Source: a virus | Length of the DNA: 64,000 bases | Reading direction: 5' to 3' (one strand) | IMG/VR virus record: IMGVR_UViG_3300008113_000026 | Coordinates: 1 to 64,000 of that record | Part shown: positions 8,253-16,579 of the stretch, in pieces | How the letters are laid out: the number at the start of each line of letters is the position of its first letter | Numbering within the stretch: the stretch's first letter is position 1 | The notes under the pieces: generated by a model | What the model was told of the DNA's origin: nothing | Seen by the model: the letters and a program-made list of their open reading frames with translations, nothing else | The model's database searches: none | Made by a program: the position numbers and the translations under genes

Positions 8253-8588
8253 ATGTCTAAAGTATTTGGTGCGCCAGAACAGGCTAAACTAAAACAACTA
8301 GTAAAAGATGGTTGGCAAGTAATGGATGAAATTAAAAGTCTACAGGAAGGATTGAACGACACAATCAAAGCCGTAGCTGAAGAACTTGATGTTAAACCAA
8401 GTGTAATTAAAAAAGCTATACGTACAGCAATGAAAGACGATTGGGAACAAACTGCTAAAGACTTCAGTGATTTAGAAGACATTGTTCATACAACAGGTCA
8501 TGCTGGTCCATGGAATCAAAACACAACAACAACACCTAAACCACAAGCGCAAGTAATAGATGATACAGACGATTCTGCACCATTCTAA
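8253..8588 (+). CDS. dsbA: DsbA-like double-stranded DNA-binding protein
   Basis: 111 residues after a TTTAGGAG ribosome site. The core (about residues 10-85) is a helical segment with the pattern L-N-D-T-I-K-A-V-A-E-E-L-D-V-K-P followed by I-K-K-A-I-R-T-A. This is the arrangement I associate with the T4 DsbA family, which binds double-stranded DNA near late promoters. The tail is Thr/Pro/Asn-rich and then acidic (D-D-T-D-D-S-A-P-F), a tail style common in phage DNA-binding proteins. It has its own promoter and overlaps the next gene by 29 bases. The family assignment is by memory of sequence pattern. Confidence 0.55.
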   Translation: MSKVFGAPEQAKLKQLVKDGWQVMDEIKSLQEGLNDTIKAVAEELDVKPSVIKKAIRTAMKDDWEQTAKDFSDLEDIVHTTGHAGPWNQNTTTTPKPQAQVIDDTDDSAPF

Positions 8589-8862
8589 AAACGCCAAAGA
8601 GTGGATTAAGGCCGATTGGGATGCCAATCCTTGGCGATTAACAGCAGAAACATATAACGCATTCACAGCGTTAGCTACTGCTATCATTTTTGCCTTTTTG
8701 GCTCCTGATGTGCCTTACGGTATAACATATCCATTATGGTTAAGCGGAACATTTTTAATGATATTCTGCGGTATAAGCCGAGGAAGTTTTGGCATGGTAG
8801 TAATGAGTGTTGTTATGACAATCATAGACACATTTGGTTACATTCGTTTTTTACTACAATAA
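8560..8862 (+). CDS. Small membrane protein, three predicted segments
   Basis: 100 residues. After a polar N-terminus, hydrophobic segments lie at about 33-48, 54-71 and 77-99, so it is an inner-membrane protein if made. It overlaps the preceding gene by 29 bases, which suggests translational coupling. No family recognised. A position just upstream of replication genes would suit an early host-takeover or membrane-stress role, but nothing in the sequence shows this. Confidence 0.55.
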   Translation: MIQTILHHSKNAKEWIKADWDANPWRLTAETYNAFTALATAIIFAFLAPDVPYGITYPLWLSGTFLMIFCGISRGSFGMVVMSVVMTIIDTFGYIRFLLQ

Positions 8863-8865
8863 ATA
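8858..8865 (+). promoter_or_regulatory. Late-promoter-like AATAAATA box upstream of polymerase
   Basis: AATAAATA overlaps the stop of the membrane-protein gene, 72 bases before the polymerase ATG. It is similar to the T4 late box but alone is weak evidence. Confidence 0.25.
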
Positions 8866-8907
8866 TATGTAAGATGGTTGATCCAGCCACAATTGGATAT
8901 ATTGGTT

Positions 8908-8925
8908 TGCAAGCCGTAAGTTGCA
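8908..8925 (+). promoter_or_regulatory. Candidate polymerase autoregulatory RNA hairpin
   Basis: TGCAA, loop GCCGTAAG, TTGCA: an 18-base hairpin with a 5-bp stem and an 8-base loop. It sits directly before the GAGGAG ribosome site (8926-8931) of the DNA polymerase gene. T4 and RB69 polymerase repress their own translation through a hairpin of this same 5 + 8 + 5 geometry overlapping the ribosome site. The loop sequence here differs from that of T4. Confidence 0.45.
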
Positions 8926-8937
8926 GAGGAGAAAAAT

Positions 8938-11613
8938 ATGAGTTATGTAGATGCCTTCTGGGATAGAGAGAAGGATGTGATTCACGTAGTTGAACGTGAT
9001 AACAAAGGTCAAAGACGTTTCGTTGACTATCCAGCGAAATACACATTTTACTACCCTGATAATAAAGGGAAGTTCCACAGCATATTTGGTGAATCATTAT
9101 CCAAAGTCACTGCTAGAAATTTTAAAGAATTTGCAAAAGAACAAAAGATACACAGCAATCATACACTGTATGAAAGCGATATTAATCCAGTATTTCGTGT
9201 TTTAGAAGAACAATATCTAGGACAAGAACCTCCAAAATTACACGTAGCATTTTTTGACATTGAGGTGGACTTTGATCCAGAACGTGGCTACGCATCGCCA
9301 GATGATGCGTTTATGCCAATTACTGCGATTGCTGTTCACCTACAATGGTTAGATACTTTAGTATGTTTAGCTATTCCGCCAAAAACATTAACAATGGAAC
9401 AGGCAAAAGAGCAAATTAAAGAATTTCCAAATACAATACTGTTTGAAACTGAAGCAGAATTATTGGATACCTTTTTAACTTTAATTGAAGATGCTGATGT
9501 TATTACAGGCTGGAACAGTGAAGGCTTTGATATTCCTTATACTGTTAACCGTGTTACTAAAGTTCTAAGCAAAGAGGACACTAAGAGATTCTGTCTATTT
9601 GATCAGTATCCTAAAAAACGTGAATATGAAAAGTTTGGTAGAACTTCAACTACATATGACTTTGTTGGGCGGGTGCATTTAGATAGTTTAGAAGTTTATA
9701 GAAAATACAAATATGAAGAAATGCACAGTTACAGATTGGATGTAATTGGTGAGCTAGAATTGGGTGAGAAGAAAACTCAATACGAAGGAACATTAGATCA
9801 ACTGTATAATCAAGACTTTAAAACATTCATTGAATACAACAGACAAGATACGTCACTGTTAGATAAGATGGATAAGAAATTAAAGTTTTTAGATCTGGCC
9901 AATGTACTAGCACATGGTAATACTGTATTGTTGCAAACAACAATGGGTGCTGTAGCCATGACCGAACAAGCTATTATTAATGAAGCACACCAACAAGGAT
10001 TGATTGTTCCAAGTAGAGCAAGAAAATCTGAACAAGGCGACACTGCGGCAGCAGGTGCGTATGTTGCATATCCTAAAAAAGGATTGCATGGTTGGATTGG
10101 TGCTATTGACATTAACTCACTGTACCCTAGTGCAATTCGAGCATTAAACATGGCTCCAGAAACTATTGTTGGACAATTACGTCAAACAAAAACACAAGAG
10201 TTTATTGAAACACAAATGGCTTTACACAAAAAGTCATTTGCTGGCAGCTGGGAAGATAAATTTGGTAGCTTAGAATACGAGTCAGTTATCAATCAAGACA
10301 AAGCAGAAGAAATTACAATTGATTGGGAAAACGGTGAAGTATCAGTACATAGTGGTGCTGAAATTTATGATATGATTTTCAACAGTCACAAACCGTGGAT
10401 CTTAAGTGCTAATGGTACAATATTCACTTATGAAAAAGAAGGCATTATTCCAGGTCTGTTAAAAAAGTGGTATGCTGAACGTAAGGAAATGCAAAAGAAA
10501 TCTAAGGAAGCAGAATCTGCTGGCAACAAAATTGAAGCTGAATATTGGGACAAGCGACAATTAGTGCGTAAAATTAATCTTAACAGTTTGTATGGTGCGT
10601 TGTTAAATCCTGGTTGCAGATTCTTTGATAAGCGAATTGGACAATCAACTACACTGGTTGGCAGATGTGTTGCTAGACATATGGCAGGAAAGATCAATGA
10701 AATCATTTGCGGCACATATGATTACAAAGGTAAAAGTATTATATATGGCGACACTGACTCTTGTTATTTCTCCGCATATTCAACATTAAAAACTGACATT
10801 GATAAAGGTAACATAGCATGGAATAAAGACACTGTGGTTACTTTGTATGATCAAATTGCAGACGAAGTAAATGACAGTTTTCCACAATTCATGCTTGACT
10901 ACTTCCATGTTCCTAAGTCACGTGGAGAAGTGATTAAGGGTGGTAGAGAATTAGTTGCTATCAGCGGATTGTTTATTACCAAAAAGCGTTATGGTGTTTT
11001 AATTTATGACAAAGAAGGCAAACGTTTAGATGTAAACGACAAGCCAGGAAAAATTAAAGCAATGGGCTTGGATCTTAAACGTTCTGATACACCTGAATAT
11101 ATGCAGACCTTTTTAGAAGAAATTCTAACAAACGTGCTAGAAGGAAAACAAGAAAAAGAAATTCTTGACAAGATCATTGAATTTAGAAACGAATGGAAAA
11201 CCCGTCCTGGCTGGGAAAAAGGAAGTCCAAGACGAGCTAACAATATTTCTCAATATCAAGAAGAAGAACGTAAAAAAGGTAAAGCTAATATGCCAGGTCA
11301 CGTTCGAGCAGCCATTAATTATAATAGAATGCGTGAGATGAACGGCGACAAGTATTCTGTACAAATTGTTGATGGAATGAAAGTTTATGTGTGTAAATTA
11401 AAAAATAACGCAATTGGATACACAAGTATTGCATATCCTGTTGATGAACTTAAAATTCCCAAATGGTTTCAAGAATTACCATTTGACGATGCGGCAATGG
11501 AACAGACAATTATTGACAATAAAATTGACAACTTGATCGGTGTACTTGAATGGGATATTGAAAGTACAACTGGCGCAGGAAATACCTTTAACAAATTGTT
11601 TGATTTTGAGTAA
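8938..11613 (+). CDS. 43: DNA polymerase, family B (T4 gp43-like)
   Basis: 891 residues, close to T4 gp43 (898). The exonuclease motifs are D107-I-E109 (Exo I), G-W-N-S-E-G-F-D-I-P-Y (Exo II) and Y-N-R-Q-D (Exo III). Polymerase motif A is D391-I-N-S-L-Y-P-S, motif B is K-I-N-L-N-S-L-Y-G, and motif C is Y-G-D605-T-D607. All catalytic acids are present, so it should be an active replicative polymerase with proofreading. The C-terminal L-F-D-F-E resembles the short hydrophobic clamp-binding tail of gp43. It is followed after 56 bases by the clamp gene under a separate promoter. A hairpin before the ribosome site may mediate translational self-repression. Confidence 0.97.
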   Translation: MSYVDAFWDREKDVIHVVERDNKGQRRFVDYPAKYTFYYPDNKGKFHSIFGESLSKVTARNFKEFAKEQKIHSNHTLYESDINPVFRVLEEQYLGQEPPKLHVAFFDIEVDFDPERGYASPDDAFMPITAIAVHLQWLDTLVCLAIPPKTLTMEQAKEQIKEFPNTILFETEAELLDTFLTLIEDADVITGWNSEGFDIPYTVNRVTKVLSKEDTKRFCLFDQYPKKREYEKFGRTSTTYDFVGRVHLDSLEVYRKYKYEEMHSYRLDVIGELELGEKKTQYEGTLDQLYNQDFKTFIEYNRQDTSLLDKMDKKLKFLDLANVLAHGNTVLLQTTMGAVAMTEQAIINEAHQQGLIVPSRARKSEQGDTAAAGAYVAYPKKGLHGWIGAIDINSLYPSAIRALNMAPETIVGQLRQTKTQEFIETQMALHKKSFAGSWEDKFGSLEYESVINQDKAEEITIDWENGEVSVHSGAEIYDMIFNSHKPWILSANGTIFTYEKEGIIPGLLKKWYAERKEMQKKSKEAESAGNKIEAEYWDKRQLVRKINLNSLYGALLNPGCRFFDKRIGQSTTLVGRCVARHMAGKINEIICGTYDYKGKSIIYGDTDSCYFSAYSTLKTDIDKGNIAWNKDTVVTLYDQIADEVNDSFPQFMLDYFHVPKSRGEVIKGGRELVAISGLFITKKRYGVLIYDKEGKRLDVNDKPGKIKAMGLDLKRSDTPEYMQTFLEEILTNVLEGKQEKEILDKIIEFRNEWKTRPGWEKGSPRRANNISQYQEEERKKGKANMPGHVRAAINYNRMREMNGDKYSVQIVDGMKVYVCKLKNNAIGYTSIAYPVDELKIPKWFQELPFDDAAMEQTIIDNKIDNLIGVLEWDIESTTGAGNTFNKLFDFE

Positions 11614-11620
11614 GAATAAC

Positions 11621-11649
11621 TTGACTTCAAACCTAAATAATAATACAAT
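11621..11649 (+). promoter_or_regulatory. Sigma70-like promoter for the clamp gene
   Basis: TTGACT (11621-11626), 17-base spacer, TACAAT (11644-11649). The spacer contains CCTAAATAAT, a decamer shared with the promoters at 17442 and 21056. The clamp gene starts 20 bases downstream after ACAGGAG. Confidence 0.65.
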
Positions 11650-11669
11650 TAAAAACAGGAGATTATAAC

Positions 11670-12407
11670 ATGAAAGACATACTTCAAGACATCGTAGGGC
11701 ATACACACAATTTAGGCTTTTTGAACATTGTAAAAATTACAGGGGACAACGAAGGCACTAAAATTGACAGTATGGCCGATGACCGTAGCGTTATTATGCT
11801 AGGTGAAACAAATGCACCCGTTCCAGAGTTGGGTGGCGTTTTTGGAATGCCACAACTTAATAAATTAAAGTATTTGTTAGACTGCACTGAATATAAAGAA
11901 AGTGCCAAAATTGATTTAGTATCAGCAGATAGGAATGGCGCAACTGTTCCAGTAGGTATTCACTTTGAAAATAAAGAAGGCGATTTTAAAAACGACTATC
12001 GCTTTATGAATACAGAAATTATTAATGAAAAATTAAAAAGCGTTAAGTTCAAAGTACCACAATGGGACGTAGAGCTGGAGCCAAGTGTTTCTAGTGTACA
12101 GCGTTTTAACTTTCAAGCAGGTGCTAACACAGAACACACAACGTTTGTTGCAAAAACTGATGGTGATAAACTAAAGTTTGTTTTTGGTGATCAAAGCACA
12201 CACGGTGGCGAATTTGTATTTGCTACAGGTATCAGTGGCACACTAAACAAAGGCTGGACATGGCCCGTTGCACCAATTTTAGCAATTCTAAAAATTGCAG
12301 ACGTTAACAATACTAAGATTAGTTTTTCTAATGGTGTAGGTGCTATGATGATTACTCTTGATAGCGGCATTGCAACTTACAAATACATTGTTCCAGCACA
12401 AGCCTAA
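11670..12407 (+). CDS. 45: Sliding clamp, DNA polymerase processivity factor (gp45-like)
   Basis: 245 residues against 228 in T4 gp45. Features matching the gp45 type include G-G-V-F-G-M-P-Q-L-N-K-L-K-Y-L-L in the first domain, an acidic overall charge and a C-terminal beta-rich domain. T4 gp45 forms a trimeric ring that tethers the polymerase and also activates late transcription. The position right after the polymerase gene, as one replication unit with its own promoter and ribosome site, supports the call. The clamp-loader genes (44/62) are not in this window. Confidence 0.75.
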   Translation: MKDILQDIVGHTHNLGFLNIVKITGDNEGTKIDSMADDRSVIMLGETNAPVPELGGVFGMPQLNKLKYLLDCTEYKESAKIDLVSADRNGATVPVGIHFENKEGDFKNDYRFMNTEIINEKLKSVKFKVPQWDVELEPSVSSVQRFNFQAGANTEHTTFVAKTDGDKLKFVFGDQSTHGGEFVFATGISGTLNKGWTWPVAPILAILKIADVNNTKISFSNGVGAMMITLDSGIATYKYIVPAQA

Positions 12408-12409
12408 AT

Positions 12410-12763
12410 ATGATTAAAGGACTTCAGGGCATAACAGGAGTATCAGTAGGAGCTGGCAATACCAGCTTGCCTTATGTTAATCCAAATCCCAATAACCCTA
12501 TGACAGGTATGCTACGTATTAATGGCACTGAGATGGAAGTGTTTAATGGCTCTAGCTGGCAAATACTATCCACTAGCTATGCTACTGTAGGGTTAGATCA
12601 AGAAGTGCTTGATATCATACAATGGGCACGTAAGAAGCGTGATGAAGAAAAAGAAATGTTGGTTCTTGCCCAAACTAACTCAGCTGTTAAAAATGCGTTA
12701 GATGCTGTTGAACGAGCAAAAGAACAATTAAAAATAATAAAGGATCTATCAATTGAGCACTAA
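12410..12763 (+). CDS. Small fibre-module protein, uncharacterised
   Basis: 117 residues, two bases after the clamp gene. The N-terminal half is Gly/Asn-rich and contains G-M-L-R-I-N-G-T-E-M-E-V-F-N-G-S-S-W. This resembles the G-x-L-W-y-n-t ... V-F-D-G-x-x-W module repeated in the tail-fibre genes at 30250-39235. The C-terminal half is a charged helix (about residues 65-117), probably a coiled coil. A small fibre-like protein between replication genes is odd; it may be a virion accessory protein or reuse of the module. It overlaps the next gene by 11 bases. Confidence 0.55.
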   Translation: MIKGLQGITGVSVGAGNTSLPYVNPNPNNPMTGMLRINGTEMEVFNGSSWQILSTSYATVGLDQEVLDIIQWARKKRDEEKEMLVLAQTNSAVKNALDAVERAKEQLKIIKDLSIEH

Positions 12764-14282
12764 TAGAATCAATTACACAGAAACACAACGAGACTACGCT
12801 GTTTACTTGCCAGCTATTAGTAGTTTTTATACTAAAATGGTCAGTGATACTAGGCATAATCACAAGAGTGGGGTAGTGTCAGAAAGACTGCCTAAAGGTT
12901 TTGAGCATGGGATTGAATCCATGAACTTTTTAGATGCTGAACGAGGTGCATTTACATACAAGTATGGTCTATATTCAGCAGGTCATGCGCAACTTGACTT
13001 AGATAAAACTATGCTTCGAGATGCAATGGTGCAAGAGCGAGATCGAGACAATACTATTATCTTAGGTGACTCAGGTGGTTTCCAAATTGGTAAAGGTGTT
13101 TTAAAGTTTGATTGGCAAGACTTTAAAGGTAAAGGTGCTAATAAAACTCGTGATCAGATTCTAAATTGGTTAGAGCTTACTGCTAACTGGAGTATGGTGC
13201 TCGACGTTCCCACATGGGCTAGTAATGACTTGCATCGTGACAAAACTGGATTGAATAATTTCCAAGATTGCTTAGATGCAACTATTTGGAACAACAATTA
13301 TTTTGCACAAAATCGTCTAGGCAATACAAAATTTTTAAATGTCTTACAAGGTAACAGTTTAGAAGAAGCTGACATTTGGTATGATGCAGTTAAACATTTG
13401 CCATTTGAAGGATGGGCAATGGGTTCACAAAATATGTGTAATATGCCAATTATTCTACATAGACTAATAACAATGCGTGATGAAGGCATGTTAGAAGGTA
13501 AGAACTGGATGCACTTTTTGGGCACTGCTCCTTTAGACTGGGCTTGTTATTTGACAAGCATCCAACGTGTATTGCGTAAGCATTGTAATCCTAATATGAC
13601 AATCAGTTTTGACTGTGCAAGTCCGTATATTGCAGTAGCATATGGTCTTTCATATACAGATCCAAGTTTCCGTAGAGATAAATGGTCTATTTTGATGGAA
13701 AAGGCTCCGGACAATAAAGTTTGGGCTGGTGATAATATTCCATTCCCTTGGCGTAGTGCTATCGGTGATCGTTTAACAATGGGCGATGTTTGTTATTATA
13801 AACCAGGCGACTTAAACAAGATTGGTAAAGAAGGCAAAACTAGTTGGGATAGTTTTAGTTATGGGCTATATATGGCGCATAATACTGAAGTACATATCCA
13901 AGCTGTGCAACGTGCCAACCAATTGATGGATATGGAAACAGCAAGGTATAAACCAGACTGGAGATATTGGCGCAAACTTAACGAGAGAGAAGAAAAAAGT
14001 GATAGCCCAAGCGAATGGGTTCCACGTAATATTCTATACTTTGATAGATTTGTTCAAGAATTATTTGAAAGTGATGATCCACGCACAATGCTCAAACACG
14101 CACACAATTTCTTAACTGAATTGCAAGGCGGATTACAGCGAGGAAAAACTGGCAACGATGTTAAGAATCGTGTTATCAATGCTGTGTTCGATTTTGGTGA
14201 AGATACATTCCCATCAAATGAAGAACTAACTGATATGAACGATGAAAAAATTGTTGCACTTGAAAACACTTTGGATGATTGA
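12753..14282 (+). CDS. dpdA: DpdA-like 7-deazaguanine DNA transglycosylase (TGT superfamily)
   Basis: 509 residues from a TTG start with AAAGGA 8 bases upstream. It carries the tRNA-guanine transglycosylase hallmark D106-S-G-G-F-Q, a L-D151-V-P-T-W-A segment, and F-D287-C-A-S-P-Y in the place of the TGT nucleophile motif F-D-C-V-x-P-T-R. The TGT zinc site (C-x-C-x2-C ... H) is not obvious. DpdA proteins swap guanine in DNA for a 7-deazaguanine base, and known phage cases protect DNA from restriction. QueD-like, FolE and QueE-like genes within 10 kb downstream make a DNA rather than a tRNA role likely, though a tRNA TGT cannot be excluded from sequence alone. Confidence 0.75.
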   Translation: MSTNRINYTETQRDYAVYLPAISSFYTKMVSDTRHNHKSGVVSERLPKGFEHGIESMNFLDAERGAFTYKYGLYSAGHAQLDLDKTMLRDAMVQERDRDNTIILGDSGGFQIGKGVLKFDWQDFKGKGANKTRDQILNWLELTANWSMVLDVPTWASNDLHRDKTGLNNFQDCLDATIWNNNYFAQNRLGNTKFLNVLQGNSLEEADIWYDAVKHLPFEGWAMGSQNMCNMPIILHRLITMRDEGMLEGKNWMHFLGTAPLDWACYLTSIQRVLRKHCNPNMTISFDCASPYIAVAYGLSYTDPSFRRDKWSILMEKAPDNKVWAGDNIPFPWRSAIGDRLTMGDVCYYKPGDLNKIGKEGKTSWDSFSYGLYMAHNTEVHIQAVQRANQLMDMETARYKPDWRYWRKLNEREEKSDSPSEWVPRNILYFDRFVQELFESDDPRTMLKHAHNFLTELQGGLQRGKTGNDVKNRVINAVFDFGEDTFPSNEELTDMNDEKIVALENTLDD

Positions 14283-14297
14283 TTTATCCAATTTCCA

Positions 14298-14326
14298 TTG
14301 ACTTTACCAATCGTATAGTTTATACT
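14298..14326 (+). promoter_or_regulatory. Sigma70-like promoter, possibly leaderless
   Basis: TTGACT (14298-14303), 17-base spacer, TATACT (14321-14326). A start about 7 bases downstream would fall at the ATG at 14333, and no ribosome site is visible before that ATG. Confidence 0.5.
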
Positions 14327-14332
14327 AGTTTT

Positions 14333-14845
14333 ATGCTTAACACACAAGAACGTCAAGAAGTAACATATTTTACTGGATACGAAGTTGAACATACTATTTG
14401 TCATGGTATGAAGACTTTGTTCGTAGTTGGAACTCCGCCACTCGATGATATCCTATACAAGGCAATTCAAACTGACTGTAAACATATCTACTTTGGCACA
14501 AGTCAAAGTTTTAATCCTAAATCAATTAGCCACGAAGAATATAAAGCGTGGGATGATGTTATTATTGGATGTCTAAAAGCTGACTACTGGGTAACGCTAG
14601 ACTTTGGCGTTGAACACGTCGAGGGTGTTTTAGAATCTGCTTATAATGAGTATCCTCGCTTTGTACCAATGATTAGTGTTAAACTACCTTACATTAATCA
14701 ACTCAACTACAATGCCACACTTAAACTGGATGACCGAACTTGGGGTGCTACTAATCCAGGTGTGTGGACACATCAACTACATGACCTAATGAGTAAAGAC
14801 AAGTATACTTACTGGGATCAGTACACTCAAGATACACCAACATGA
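14333..14845 (+). CDS. Conserved-type phage protein linked to deazaguanine genes
   Basis: 170 residues from ATG 14333. An alternative ATG at 14279 overlaps the dpdA stop (ATGA) and would add 18 residues that look unlike a folded start. The protein has Y-F-T-G-Y-E-V-E-H-T near the N-terminus, T-L-F-V-V-G-T, and a C-terminal I-S-V-K-L-P-Y-I ... Y-N-A-T-L-K-L-D region, a soluble alpha/beta pattern. I recall similar uncharacterised phage proteins beside QueD-type genes but cannot name a family. It is coupled to the next gene by ATGA overlap, so a role in base synthesis or use is plausible. Confidence 0.6.
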   Translation: MLNTQERQEVTYFTGYEVEHTICHGMKTLFVVGTPPLDDILYKAIQTDCKHIYFGTSQSFNPKSISHEEYKAWDDVIIGCLKADYWVTLDFGVEHVEGVLESAYNEYPRFVPMISVKLPYINQLNYNATLKLDDRTWGATNPGVWTHQLHDLMSKDKYTYWDQYTQDTPT

Positions 14846-15231
14846 TTATCCGACAAGATCAACGTCCTAACAAAATGATTTGGGTTACCTTTCGCAAAGA
14901 AGGTATTCACAAATATCCAGCCGCACTTACAGATACAGCACTTGCTACAGGTGACGAGTATGATGTAAGTTTCCTAGGATATCCGCATCGTCACATCTTC
15001 CATTTTAAAGTATGGATTGGTGTTACCCACGATGATCGCGATATTGAATTTATCCAGTTTAAACGCTGGTTGGAAAAACTGTACGCAGAAGGTACACTCC
15101 AACTAGATTACAAGAGTTGCGAGATGATGTCAGGCGATTTATATGACGCCATCTCCAATAAGTATCCTAACCGTGAGGTTTGGATTGAGGTCTCCGAAGA
15201 TGGAGAAAATGGTTCTTTTATCAAGTATTAA
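14842..15231 (+). CDS. QueD-like T-fold protein (6-carboxytetrahydropterin synthase-like)
   Basis: 129 residues, the size of QueD. The order of features fits the 6-pyruvoyl-tetrahydropterin synthase fold: F-R-K-E-G-I-H23-K for the first zinc histidine, then H49-R-H51-I-F-H-F-K-V-W-I for the H-G-H strand. Next comes D-I-E-F-I-Q-F-K-R-W-L for the D-F-x-x-L-K helix, then L-D-Y-K-S and a V-W-I-E-V-S-E end strand. QueD converts dihydroneopterin triphosphate, made by FolE, to 6-carboxytetrahydropterin. The catalytic Cys usually found before the H-G-H motif is missing, so activity may be altered. This is a pattern-level assignment. Confidence 0.5.
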   Translation: MIIRQDQRPNKMIWVTFRKEGIHKYPAALTDTALATGDEYDVSFLGYPHRHIFHFKVWIGVTHDDRDIEFIQFKRWLEKLYAEGTLQLDYKSCEMMSGDLYDAISNKYPNREVWIEVSEDGENGSFIKY

Positions 15232-15251
15232 CATTTTAAGGAAATTGTAAA

Positions 15252-15491
15252 ATGGCACAACCTGCATGGCTTAACAAATATCTAACAATGAAGCCTGAAG
15301 TAAACAAGATTTTTGATGATCTTGAAGCCTGGCACGATCATTGCCGATTGGAGCTGATTAATTTTAACCCAGCAGACTTGTACAAGTCTGATGTTTATCG
15401 CGACTGGAATCGTCGTAAAAATAGCAAGCCACGTCATTTTAAAAATGACTTTAACCGCAACAGCAACTATAAAAAGCCTTATCGTCAATGA
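15252..15491 (+). CDS. Small uncharacterised protein
   Basis: 79 residues after an AAGGAAA ribosome site. The first half is an acidic helix (V-N-K-I-F-D-D-L-E-A-W-H) with N-P-A-D-L-Y, and the last 30 residues are strongly basic (Arg, Lys, Asn, Tyr), a likely nucleic-acid-binding tail. It ends in an ATGA overlap with the glycosyltransferase gene and so is co-translated with it. Function unknown. Confidence 0.55.
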   Translation: MAQPAWLNKYLTMKPEVNKIFDDLEAWHDHCRLELINFNPADLYKSDVYRDWNRRKNSKPRHFKNDFNRNSNYKKPYRQ

Positions 15492-16579
15492 TTTACATTG
15501 TTGATTTAGAAGCAGTTGAAACAAGGTACACTGGACAGTGGAAGTCCCACGTACCTAACATTTTACGAAAGGCAGGACACAATGTTCAAATTATATCTGG
15601 CCCTACGGATATCCCTACTGCAACCACTCCTGGCGCTTTTCTTAATTTTGGTGGTACCAATATATACAAAGCTAGCCAAGTGGAGCAACTGGGCCGTTTA
15701 TTTTGTAACGGAGCCATTCATCCCGGCGATCACTTTATTTTTACTGACGCTTGGCATCCGGGCATCATCAATCTAAAGTACATGAGCGAGTTGCTGGGTA
15801 TTCCAATAACTACACACGGCTTGTGGCATGCTGGCAGTTATGATCCACAAGACTTCTTAGGACGTCTTGTTGGCGATAAGCCTTGGGTTAGGCATGCTGA
15901 GAAGAGTTTCTATCATGCGTTTGACCACAACTACTTTGCCACAGACTTTCACATTCATATGTTTTACGAAAACTTGATCCAAGCAGATCCAGATCGTAGA
16001 CAAACAATGTATAAGATTGTGATAGAAGATACAGTATTCAATAACAAGGTTGTGCGTACAGGATGGCCTATGGAGTATATGGATTCAACTTTGACCATGT
16101 ACAAAAATATGCCCAAGCGTGATCTTATTTTGTTTCCACATCGTATTGCTCCAGAGAAACAAGTTGAGATCTTCCGTGACTTAAAGGAACATTTACCGCA
16201 GTATGAATTTGTTGTATGTCAGGATCAACAACTAACAAAGAATGAGTATCATAATTTGTTAGGTGAGGCAAAGATAGTGTTTAGTGCTAACTTACAAGAA
16301 ACGCTTGGCATTAGCTGTTATGAAGGTGCAGTAGTTGATGCTATTCCTATGGTGCCAGATAGATTAAGTTATACCGAAATGTACTACGACAATTTTAAAT
16401 ATCCAAGTGAATGGACTGAAAGTTGGGATTCGTATACTGCACATCGTCCGCTGTTATGTAATAAGATTATACAATACATGGATAATTATGAAAAATTTTT
16501 ACCCAAGTTAAAGAATCAAACTATTGATTTAACCAACAACTTTTTTAGTGCAGGTAAATTAATTGAGCAACTCAAATAA
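15488..16579 (+). CDS. GT4-type (GT-B fold) glycosyltransferase
   Basis: 363 residues. The C-terminal half has the GT-B retaining-glycosyltransferase signs: L-I-L-F-P-H-R-I-A-P-E-K-Q at about 213-225, then K-I-V-F-S-A-N-L-Q before E271-x7-E279 (E-T-L-G-I-S-C-Y-E), and G-A-V-V-D-A-I-P-M-V-P. The Glu pair holds the nucleotide sugar in GT4 enzymes. The N-terminal half is the acceptor domain and has no close match that I know. It is coupled by ATGA overlap to the gene before and overlaps the one after. Being inside the deazaguanine cluster, it may glucosylate the modified base, as T4 glucosylates hydroxymethylcytosine. Host surface glycan change is the alternative. Confidence 0.65.
   Translation: MIYIVDLEAVETRYTGQWKSHVPNILRKAGHNVQIISGPTDIPTATTPGAFLNFGGTNIYKASQVEQLGRLFCNGAIHPGDHFIFTDAWHPGIINLKYMSELLGIPITTHGLWHAGSYDPQDFLGRLVGDKPWVRHAEKSFYHAFDHNYFATDFHIHMFYENLIQADPDRRQTMYKIVIEDTVFNNKVVRTGWPMEYMDSTLTMYKNMPKRDLILFPHRIAPEKQVEIFRDLKEHLPQYEFVVCQDQQLTKNEYHNLLGEAKIVFSANLQETLGISCYEGAVVDAIPMVPDRLSYTEMYYDNFKYPSEWTESWDSYTAHRPLLCNKIIQYMDNYEKFLPKLKNQTIDLTNNFFSAGKLIEQLK

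Noticed and set aside
8874-8966. 30-codon ORF (MVDPATIGYIG...) before the polymerase gene
   Set aside because: It runs through the hairpin, the ribosome site and the first codons of gene 43 in another frame, has no ribosome site of its own, and is short. Most likely leader RNA.
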